From: an uncultured Prevotellaceae bacterium
Lineage (GTDB): Bacteria > Bacteroidota > Bacteroidia > Bacteroidales > Muribaculaceae
Reading direction: 5' to 3'
DNA length: 64,000 nt
Assembly (NCBI GenBank): GCA_947169265.1
Contig: CAMVPC010000004.1
Coordinates: forward strand, 1-64,000
How positions within the stretch are numbered: the first letter of the stretch is position 1; each line of letters begins with the position of its first letter. A model generated the notes under the pieces. The model did no database searches. It worked only from the letters and a program-made list of their open reading frames with translations, and was not told the DNA's origin. The position numbers were made by a program, and so were the translations under genes. Below are positions 15,798 to 22,740 of this stretch, piece by piece.

Positions 15798-17285
15798 ATG
15801 ACCGCAACTTTCTGGATTAAAGCCGCCGAACTGATTGTCTCTCTCAGTTTGCTGGTGTTTGTTCATGAGCTGGGACACTATATGTGGGCCCGCATTTTTG
15901 GCATCAAAGTAGAAAAATTTTACCTCTTCTTCAATCCCTGGTTCACGCTGTTCAAGTGGCATCCCCGTTCAGGGAAAATGTCATTCTTCACCCGCAACCC
16001 CAAGGAAGAGGAAACCGATAAGACAAAGAAAAACGAGAAACCGGCAGATGTCGACACTGCGACAGGGAACGAAAACAACGAAAAGACCGGAAACGAAAAG
16101 CAGTCGTGGCGCGATACCGAATATGGCATCGGGTGGGTACCGCTGGGCGGTTACTGCTCTATCGCCGGCATGATTGACGAGACCAAAGACGCCGGCGACC
16201 TGGCCGAAGAGCCACAGCCGTGGGAGTTCCGCAGCAAGCCCGCATGGCAACGGCTGCTGGTCATGGTGGGTGGTGTACTCAATAATTTCATTTTCGCCAT
16301 CCTCATCTATGCGGGTATGGTGTGTTATTGGGGCGAGGACGTGTTGCCGTTCAAGAACATCACTATGGGTATGAACTTTAGCGAAACCGCTCAAAAGGCC
16401 GGATTTGTCAATGGTGATATTATTCTTGAGGCCGACGGAAAGGAACTCGCTTACGACATGATTAACGACGGCACGCAAAAGCTGGCGCAGGCCAGCGCGG
16501 TGAAAGTGTCGCGCGACGGCAAGGAGGTCACCATCAACTTGCCAAGCGATTTCTTCATGCAAATCACCGAGGACGCTAAGGACGGCACTTTCTTCTTCGA
16601 GCCGCGTTTCCCCGTTGTGGTGGAGCGACTGGTGGGGGGTGAAGGCGCCGAGAAGGCCGGCATGGTCAAGGGCGATTCCATTGTGGGCATCAATGGCAAG
16701 CCAGCCCCCGACTTCTTCTCGTTCAGCAAGGAGTTGCGGGAGAACAAGGGCAAGAATGTGTCGATTGTCTTATATCGCGACAACAAAACCGTCACAATGG
16801 ATGTGCCGGTTAATGGCGATGGCTTGATTGGTATTAACTTGAGGCCGGTGAATGAGTTCTACAAGTTGGAACATCGCGAATTCGGCTTCTTCGAGTCGAT
16901 ACCTCATGGAATTCAGGTGGGATGGAACCAGTTGTATAACTATGTGGCACAGCTGAAGTACCTCTTCACCAAGACCGGAGCCGAGAGCTTGGGTGGCTTT
17001 GGCACTATCGGCAGCATTTTCCCCGACACTTGGGATTGGTACGGCTTCTGGAAAATTACGGCGCTGATTTCGATTATTTTGGCGTTCATGAACATCCTTC
17101 CCATTCCGGCGCTCGACGGTGGCCACGTGTTGTTCCTGCTCTATGAGATTATTTTCCGTCGCCGTCCCAGCGACAAGTTCCTCGAGCGTGCCCAAATGGT
17201 GGGCTTGACGTTGCTGTTGCTCCTACTTGTATATGCCAACGGTAACGACTTGTGGCGGCTGGTGATCAAACCCTTCATTAACTAA
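15798..17285 (+). CDS. rseP: RIP metalloprotease RseP (site-2 protease)
   Basis: Membrane zinc protease that cleaves transmembrane segments of anti-sigma factors and leftover signal peptides. The 495-residue product has the zinc site HELGH at 23-27 in the first helix. A variable acidic/lysine-rich insertion (about 72-104, rich in E, K, N and T) precedes GWVPLGGYC. Two PDZ-like domains follow (about 200-270 and 275-345). The third zinc ligand region LDGGHVLF is near residues 439-446. Family members usually have 350-450 residues. The extra length comes from the charged insertion and the PDZ domains. It sits in the dxr-rseP-rlmI operon, 12 bases before rlmI. Confidence 0.95.
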   Translation: MTATFWIKAAELIVSLSLLVFVHELGHYMWARIFGIKVEKFYLFFNPWFTLFKWHPRSGKMSFFTRNPKEEETDKTKKNEKPADVDTATGNENNEKTGNEKQSWRDTEYGIGWVPLGGYCSIAGMIDETKDAGDLAEEPQPWEFRSKPAWQRLLVMVGGVLNNFIFAILIYAGMVCYWGEDVLPFKNITMGMNFSETAQKAGFVNGDIILEADGKELAYDMINDGTQKLAQASAVKVSRDGKEVTINLPSDFFMQITEDAKDGTFFFEPRFPVVVERLVGGEGAEKAGMVKGDSIVGINGKPAPDFFSFSKELRENKGKNVSIVLYRDNKTVTMDVPVNGDGLIGINLRPVNEFYKLEHREFGFFESIPHGIQVGWNQLYNYVAQLKYLFTKTGAESLGGFGTIGSIFPDTWDWYGFWKITALISIILAFMNILPIPALDGGHVLFLLYEIIFRRRPSDKFLERAQMVGLTLLLLLLVYANGNDLWRLVIKPFIN

Positions 17286-17297
17286 ACCACTCAAGCC

Positions 17298-18482
17298 ATG
17301 ACCTATCCATCAGTATATTTGCACAAGGGAAAAGAGGAATCGATCGCGCGATTCCATCCGTGGGTGTTTTCGGGCGCCATCGCGCGTAAGGACGATGGCA
17401 TCGACGAGGGCGATTGCGTGAGTGTCTACAGCTACGATGGACGTTTGCTGGGTAATGGGCACTACCAGGTGGGAAGCATAGCCGTGAGGTTGCTCACTTT
17501 CGACGACACGGCGCTCGATGCGGCATTTTTCACGTCGCGCTTGACCGAGGCTTGGCGACTGAGAGAAGCTGCCGGCCTGGTGCGCGACGACAATACGGCG
17601 TTCCGTCTTGTTCATGGCGAGGGCGACTTCTTGCCGGGACTTGTGGTCGATGTGTATGGTAGCACAGCCGTAGTGCAAGCCCACTCGCCGGGCATGCACT
17701 TCGCGCGAGAGATAGTGGCCGAGGCCCTTGTGGCGCTCAATGGCGCCGGCATCGAAAACGTTTTTTACAAGAGTGAGACCACGTTGCCGTTCAAGGCCCA
17801 TCTCGACCCTGTCAACCGGTATCTGGTGGGCGGTTTTACGACCGATGTGGCAGTGGAAAACGGGCTGCAATTCCATGTGGACTGGCTCAAAGGCCAGAAA
17901 ACCGGTTTCTTTGTGGACCAGCGCGACAACCGCGCTCTTGTCGAGAAATACGCGCGTGGACGCAATGTGCTCAATATGTTCTGCTATACGGGTGGTTTCT
18001 CGGTGTATGCCATGCGTGGCGGTGCCGAGCAAGTTCACTCGGTCGACAGCAGCACCAAGGCTGTGAGGCTCACACGCCAAAATGTGGAACTGAACTTTGG
18101 CGAAACTGAGCGCCATCAGGCTTTTGACGAGGATGCGTTCAAGTTTCTCGATACCATTGAGCCCGAAGCATACGACTTGATTATTCTTGACCCGCCGGCT
18201 TTCGCCAAGCACAAGAAAGCGTTGCGCAACGCGCTGGTAGGGTACCGCCGGCTTAATGCCAAGGCTTTTGAGAAAATAGCGAAAGGGGGAATTTTGTTCA
18301 CCTTCTCTTGCTCGCAGGCTGTGAACCGCGAACAGTTCCGCCTGGCCGTGTTCAGTGCCGCGGCTCAGGCACGCCGTCGCGTGCGTATTCTTCACCAGCT
18401 CACGCAGCCTGTCGACCATCCCATCAACATCTATCACCCCGAGGGTGAATATCTCAAGGGGTTGGTACTCTATGTGGAGTGA
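17298..18482 (+). CDS. rlmI: 23S rRNA (cytosine) methyltransferase, RlmI-like
   Basis: Class I SAM-dependent RNA methyltransferase. The 394-residue product has an N-terminal PUA domain (about 1-75, starting YPSVYLHKGKEESI), the GQKTGFFVDQRDNR segment near 198-211, the SAM-binding LNMFCYTGGFSVYA near 225-238, DPPAF near 297-301 and a late FSCSQ motif near 335-339. These match RlmI/YccW, which makes m5C1962 in E. coli 23S rRNA. The exact target here is inferred. It is the last gene of the dxr operon. Its stop (18480-18482) lies inside the convergent rarA gene, a 13-base tail-to-tail overlap with no room for a terminator. Confidence 0.9.
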   Translation: MTYPSVYLHKGKEESIARFHPWVFSGAIARKDDGIDEGDCVSVYSYDGRLLGNGHYQVGSIAVRLLTFDDTALDAAFFTSRLTEAWRLREAAGLVRDDNTAFRLVHGEGDFLPGLVVDVYGSTAVVQAHSPGMHFAREIVAEALVALNGAGIENVFYKSETTLPFKAHLDPVNRYLVGGFTTDVAVENGLQFHVDWLKGQKTGFFVDQRDNRALVEKYARGRNVLNMFCYTGGFSVYAMRGGAEQVHSVDSSTKAVRLTRQNVELNFGETERHQAFDEDAFKFLDTIEPEAYDLIILDPPAFAKHKKALRNALVGYRRLNAKAFEKIAKGGILFTFSCSQAVNREQFRLAVFSAAAQARRRVRILHQLTQPVDHPINIYHPEGEYLKGLVLYVE

Positions 18483-19768
18483 TTGTCGCTCTCAGCATTA
18501 GGTTGCCACAACTGCCTCATTCGTGCAGCCATCTTGGCTTCGGCGGGATTGTCCTGCGGATGCCACACGGTGGGGTGGTGTAGCTCTTCGGGCATATATT
18601 CCTGGATGACAAAGTGGCCCGCAAAGTCATGGGCGTATTTGTAGTCCTTGCCGTAGCCCAGTTGGGCCATGAGCTTGGTGGGAGCGTTGCGCAGGTGCAG
18701 GGGCACGGGTGCGTTACCCGTTTCTTCGACCAGACGCAATGCGGCATCGATGGCCAGATAGGCGCTGTTGCTCTTGGGTGACGTGGCCAGGTAAATGGCA
18801 CATTCGCTCAACGGAATGCGTCCCTCGGGCCACCCGATTTTTTGTATGACATCGAAGGTGGCATTGGCCAGCAACAAGGCGTTGGGGTTGGCGAGCCCAA
18901 TGTCTTCGGCGGCCAGGATGGTAAGGCGGCGCGCGATGAACTTGGGGTCCTCACCGCCGGCGATGAGGCGCGCGAGCCAGTAAACTGCCGCGTCGGGGTC
19001 GCTGCCGCGAATCGACTTGATGAACGCCGAGATGATGTCATAGTGCATCTCGCCATTCTTGTCAAATGCCAACGGGTTTTGCTGCAGACTCTCAGTAACC
19101 GCCTTGTCGTTAATGATAAGCGGCTGCTTGTCGCCGGTCGCCTGCAACAACAGGTCGAGGATGTTGAGCAATTTGCGCGCGTCGCCACCGCTAAATCGCA
19201 ACAAGGCTTCGGTCTCTTCGACACGCACTTCACGCTTCGAGAGCACCTCGTCTTTTTCGAGGGCATGCCGCAGCAGCGTGAGCAGGTCGTCGCGGTCGAG
19301 CGGTTGCAGCACATACACCTGGGCCCGCGATAGTAACGGCCTGATGACCTCAAATGACGGATTTTCGGTAGTGGCGCCAATAAGTGTCACCGTCCCTTGT
19401 TCCACGGCGCCGAGCAGCGAATCCTGCTGGCTCTTGTTGAAACGGTGTATTTCGTCGATGAACAAGATGGGCCTCCCTTTGGTGAAAAGGTTACGGGCGT
19501 CGTCACGGCACCGGTCGAGCACCTCGCGCACGTCCTTCACACCGCTTGTCACTGCCGATAGGGTATAGAAGGGCACATGCGTTTGGTTGGCGATGATTTT
19601 CGCCAGCGTGGTCTTTCCCACTCCCGGTGGCCCCCACAGGATAAATGAGGCTATGTTTCCGCTTTCAATCATGCGCCGCAGCACGGCGCCTTCTCCCACG
19701 AGGTGTTTTTGGCCTATATATTCATCGAGCGTTTTGGGCCTAAGTCGCTCGGCAAGCGGTGCAAGCAT
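18470..19768 (-). CDS. rarA: Replication-associated recombination protein A (RarA/MgsA AAA ATPase)
   Basis: AAA+ clamp-loader-like ATPase acting at stalled replication forks. The 432-residue product opens with PLAERLRPKTLDEYIGQKHL, the family N-terminus, then Walker A GPPGVGKT (46-53), Walker B FIDEIHRF (103-110), a sensor-1 region GATTENPSFEV and the C-terminal MgsA tetramerisation domain with a PEGRIPLSECAIYLA segment. The length fits the family (about 420-450). The stop overlaps the 3' end of convergent rlmI by 13 bases. It lies 69 bases downstream of the C40 peptidase gene on the same strand and may belong to that operon, since no clear promoter box lies between them. Confidence 0.95.
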   Translation of the reverse strand: MLAPLAERLRPKTLDEYIGQKHLVGEGAVLRRMIESGNIASFILWGPPGVGKTTLAKIIANQTHVPFYTLSAVTSGVKDVREVLDRCRDDARNLFTKGRPILFIDEIHRFNKSQQDSLLGAVEQGTVTLIGATTENPSFEVIRPLLSRAQVYVLQPLDRDDLLTLLRHALEKDEVLSKREVRVEETEALLRFSGGDARKLLNILDLLLQATGDKQPLIINDKAVTESLQQNPLAFDKNGEMHYDIISAFIKSIRGSDPDAAVYWLARLIAGGEDPKFIARRLTILAAEDIGLANPNALLLANATFDVIQKIGWPEGRIPLSECAIYLATSPKSNSAYLAIDAALRLVEETGNAPVPLHLRNAPTKLMAQLGYGKDYKYAHDFAGHFVIQEYMPEELHHPTVWHPQDNPAEAKMAARMRQLWQPNAESDNHST

Positions 19769-19837
19769 TCTTGTTGTGATTATGGTGTGATGTGACCTGG
19801 ATTGTCTCCCAAGCCGTAATCTACATTTGTTTGTCGG

Positions 19838-20458
19838 TTATTTTTTCACGCGGCCGGCGCTGTGGTAGTGCTCGTCCCAATAGCGTTGGTTCAAGTCGCT
19901 CACCATTACACCCCGCGACGAGGATGTGTGGACAAATTTGTTCTCTTTCAAGTAGATTCCCACATGGGAAATGCCGCCCCCCCCATTGGTGTCGAAGAAC
20001 ACAAGGTCGCCCTCGCGCAACTCGTCGCGCTTCACCGGCTCGCAGTTACGCTGGGCGATGCGTGCCGAATTGCGTTCGATAGCGATGCCGTAAACCGTGC
20101 GGTATACCTCCATCACCATCCCCGAGCAATCAGTGCCCTCACCGCATTTGCTGGCGGCGTGGCGGTAAGGGGTACCTAGCCAGCGTTTCAACTCTTTGTA
20201 GAGTGCTTTGTTGTCGCCGCGTTCGAGCTGTAACGATAGCGTTGCCCACTCCTCGCTCACGCCACGGTTGCTTCCATGGCGCTTACCGCTCTTGTGCTTG
20301 CGGTTGTCGTCCTTGACGCGCTTGTGGTCGGTTTTCTCGTGCTTGTGACGGGCGCGCGCCGTGGTCGTGCCCTTTGTGGTGGAACACGCGGTGGCGCCCG
20401 TGAGCACTATCAAGCAAGCCACCACCCATTTGGCAATATGGCGGCTATGCCTTGTCAA
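19838..20458 (-). CDS. NlpC/P60 (C40) peptidase lipoprotein
   Basis: Probable cell-wall gamma-D-glutamyl endopeptidase anchored as a lipoprotein. The 206-residue product has a basic N-terminus, a hydrophobic segment and a lipobox-like TGATAC (Cys25), then a low-complexity Lys/His/Arg-rich linker (30-66) and the NlpC/P60 domain with nucleophile Cys111 in GTDCSGMV, His165 in ISHVGIYL and a further polar His177. The start is an unusual TTG at 20456-20458 that overlaps the TGA of the upstream DUF5606 gene in a TTGA arrangement. No ATG lies between it and the signal segment, so coupled translation from TTG is the simplest reading. Confidence 0.85.
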   Translation of the reverse strand: MTRHSRHIAKWVVACLIVLTGATACSTTKGTTTARARHKHEKTDHKRVKDDNRKHKSGKRHGSNRGVSEEWATLSLQLERGDNKALYKELKRWLGTPYRHAASKCGEGTDCSGMVMEVYRTVYGIAIERNSARIAQRNCEPVKRDELREGDLVFFDTNGGGGISHVGIYLKENKFVHTSSSRGVMVSDLNQRYWDEHYHSAGRVKK

Positions 20459-20904
20459 TCTTTTTTCTCCTGCGCTTCCTTGTCTTCGCCTTCTTTCTTG
20501 TCGCCTTCCTCTTCTTTCTCAATGAAGGTGGTGAAGCCGCTGTTCACGAGTATGTTGTACCATGAGACGAGCTTCTTGATGTCGCTCGTGTGAACTCGTT
20601 CCTCGTCGAAGGTGGGCAACACGCCCTTGATAAATTCAAGCAACGAGGCGCCGTCTTTCATCATGTCCTTGTCGACAGGCTTGTTCTCATATTTCTTGTT
20701 GATTTCCTCAAGCACTTCGCTAAGGGGCTTGTCGTCTTCGGTGGTATAAATTGAGATGTCGCCCAGGGCCACCACGCGGTCGCGAGGATGGGCTGCCGTG
20801 CGCTTGCCGTCGAGAAGGCTCTCGACGATTATGATGTTCTTACCGTACGAAATCAGTTTAAAGAGGCCCTGACGGCCCGAAATTGATAGAATTTTCTTCA
20901 GCAT
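20455..20904 (-). CDS. DUF5606 domain-containing protein
   Basis: A 149-residue cytoplasmic protein that starts MLKKILSISGRQGLFKLIS and carries RVVALGDISIYT and a C-terminal acidic/lysine-rich low-complexity tail (about 128-149). This matches DUF5606, a conserved Bacteroidetes family with no established function. The start is the ATG at 20902-20904. The 23 upstream codons of open frame overlap the promoter (20951-20980) and are rejected. It is the first gene of a probable operon with the C40 lipoprotein (overlapping TTGA) and possibly rarA. Confidence 0.8.
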   Translation of the reverse strand: MLKKILSISGRQGLFKLISYGKNIIIVESLLDGKRTAAHPRDRVVALGDISIYTTEDDKPLSEVLEEINKKYENKPVDKDMMKDGASLLEFIKGVLPTFDEERVHTSDIKKLVSWYNILVNSGFTTFIEKEEEGDKKEGEDKEAQEKKD

Positions 20905-20950
20905 GATTTGTGAGTGATTAATAATTGAACACTGTGATAAAAAAATCTCA

Positions 20951-20980
20951 CAAATGTAGTCATTTTTTGCCACACGGCAA
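20951..20980 (-). promoter_or_regulatory. Promoter of the DUF5606-C40 operon
   Basis: Minus strand: TTG (20980-20978), a 19-base spacer, then TACATTTG (20958-20951), 47 bases upstream of the ATG at 20904. Confidence 0.75.
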
Positions 20981-21110
20981 AATCTTTAATCTTCTTTGAG
21001 ACTACGGCACCCTCTATGACATTTTTTTGCATTCTTCACCGTGGCCGGGTTGCAATCACTTCACATTTTTATTATATAATGGAAAAAACTTAAAAAAGAG
21101 TGGTGGGTTC

Positions 21111-21149
21111 TTGGAAAAGTGGGGAATTGTGCCTAATTTTGTAACTTTG
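21111..21149 (+). promoter_or_regulatory. Promoter of the 5'-nucleotidase operon with tandem -7 boxes
   Basis: TTG at 21111-21113, a 20-base spacer, TAATTTTG at 21134-21141 and directly adjoining it TAACTTTG at 21142-21149. Either -7 box could serve. The gene starts 49 bases after the second. Confidence 0.7.
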
Positions 21150-21197
21150 AGAGTATTTGACGACAATATTAATTAATCCTAAATAAAATTAAGCAGA

Positions 21198-22727
21198 ATG
21201 AACAAGTTTAAAAAAATCTTTCTTGCGGCCTTAGGGCTTATGATCCTGGCTCCACTTGCCAGTGCCGAGCATCTGGTGATACTCGCGACCAACGATACGC
21301 ATAGTCAAATCGACCCTGTGACCAAAAACAATATGGGGGGCATGTTCCGCTTGCGCGCCATCTTCGACGCCGAGCGCAAAATCAATGACAATGTGTTGTG
21401 TGTCCACGCCGGTGACGCTGTGCAGGGCACGCTGTTCTTCAACATCTTCCGCGGCGATGTGGAATATCCGTTGCTTGATAGTCTGGGATATGATATCATT
21501 ATCCTCGGTAACCACGAATTTGATAACGGCATGGACGAACTGGCCGCCCATTACAGTAAAGTGAAGGCCACCAAGCTCAGTGCCAACTACAACTTCGACC
21601 GCACGCCGCTCAAAGACATGTTCCTGCCTTATACCATCAAGCGATTCGGCGACCGTCGCATCGGCTTCTTTGGCATCAATGTCAATCCGGTGGGACTTAT
21701 CAGCGGCAAAAACGTCGAAGGGCTTGAGTACATGCCCTGTGAGGATGTGGCCGACGCCACCGCTCGTTACCTCAAGGAGGTGCAAAAGGTCGACATGGCC
21801 ATCATGGTGTCGCACATAGGTGTCGTCCCCGAAACTCACGGGGGGGATGAACCCACCGACGCCACAATTGCGGCCTCTAGCCACTATATCGATATGATTA
21901 TCGGTGGCCACTCACACACCGACATCGACCCCGGTAGTCAATTTAACCGCATTCCCAACGCCGACGGCAAAATCGTGGTCATCGGCCAAAACAACAAAAC
22001 CGGGACCTACGTGGGACGCTACGATATCAATCTTGACGACCTCTCGATTGAATATGCGCGCATTCCCGTTGACAACACTTGGGACAGTCGTGCCGACTAT
22101 CCCGCGATGAAGGCCTGGCTGGCACCTTACCGTGTTGACATCGACTCACTCATGACGCGCTGCCCCATCGCCACCAGTATGCGGTACATGGACAACAACA
22201 GCATTGAGGCTTCTAACTGGATTAGCGACGCCGTTAAGGAAATCGTCACCGAAGTGTCGGGCATCAAGGTCGATGCCGCCGTGATGAACGTGGGCGGTAT
22301 CCGCACCGATATGCCCAAGGGCGATGTCAACGAAGGTGTGATTGCTTCCATGTTCCCATTCTACAACCGCTTTGTGGTGCTGGAAATGAATGGTGCCGAC
22401 CTCATCGAGGGGCTTCAAGCGATGGTGAATCGCAACGACTTTTCGTGTGTGAGTAAGGAACTGAGCGCTACTTACAACCCCAAGACGAAGAAAATCATCG
22501 AGGCTAAGTTCAACGGCAAGAAAATAGATCCCAAAAAAATGTATAAGATCGCCACCATCGATTATCTGCAGACCGGTGGCGACGGTATGGTGTCGTTCGG
22601 GCGCGCTAAATGCCTCTACGAAGACCCCAGGGCCTATGGCGACCATGTCGTGAAATACGTCAAGAACCTGGGACGTCAAGGAAAGGTTATCGATGCCGCT
22701 GACAAGCCGCGCCTGCGTGCAAAATAA
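21198..22727 (+). CDS. Secreted metallophosphatase / 5'-nucleotidase
   Basis: Periplasmic 5'-nucleotidase or 2',3'-cyclic phosphodiesterase of the UshA/CpdB type. The 509-residue product has a signal peptide (cleavage after ASA at about 23), the metallophosphatase metal motifs NDTH (32-35), GDAVQG (72-77), GNHEFD (104-109), SHIG and GGHSHTD, and a C-terminal 5'-nucleotidase domain (about 320-490) with NVGGIRTDMPKGDV and DYLQTGGDGM. All metal ligands appear intact. The start ATG is followed by NKFKKIF, a normal n-region. The gene is 13 bases upstream of the GH3/serine hydrolase gene, suggesting one operon that scavenges nucleotides and muropeptides in the periplasm. Confidence 0.93.
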   Translation: MNKFKKIFLAALGLMILAPLASAEHLVILATNDTHSQIDPVTKNNMGGMFRLRAIFDAERKINDNVLCVHAGDAVQGTLFFNIFRGDVEYPLLDSLGYDIIILGNHEFDNGMDELAAHYSKVKATKLSANYNFDRTPLKDMFLPYTIKRFGDRRIGFFGINVNPVGLISGKNVEGLEYMPCEDVADATARYLKEVQKVDMAIMVSHIGVVPETHGGDEPTDATIAASSHYIDMIIGGHSHTDIDPGSQFNRIPNADGKIVVIGQNNKTGTYVGRYDINLDDLSIEYARIPVDNTWDSRADYPAMKAWLAPYRVDIDSLMTRCPIATSMRYMDNNSIEASNWISDAVKEIVTEVSGIKVDAAVMNVGGIRTDMPKGDVNEGVIASMFPFYNRFVVLEMNGADLIEGLQAMVNRNDFSCVSKELSATYNPKTKKIIEAKFNGKKIDPKKMYKIATIDYLQTGGDGMVSFGRAKCLYEDPRAYGDHVVKYVKNLGRQGKVIDAADKPRLRAK

Positions 22728-22740
22728 TAATTGTATTTAA

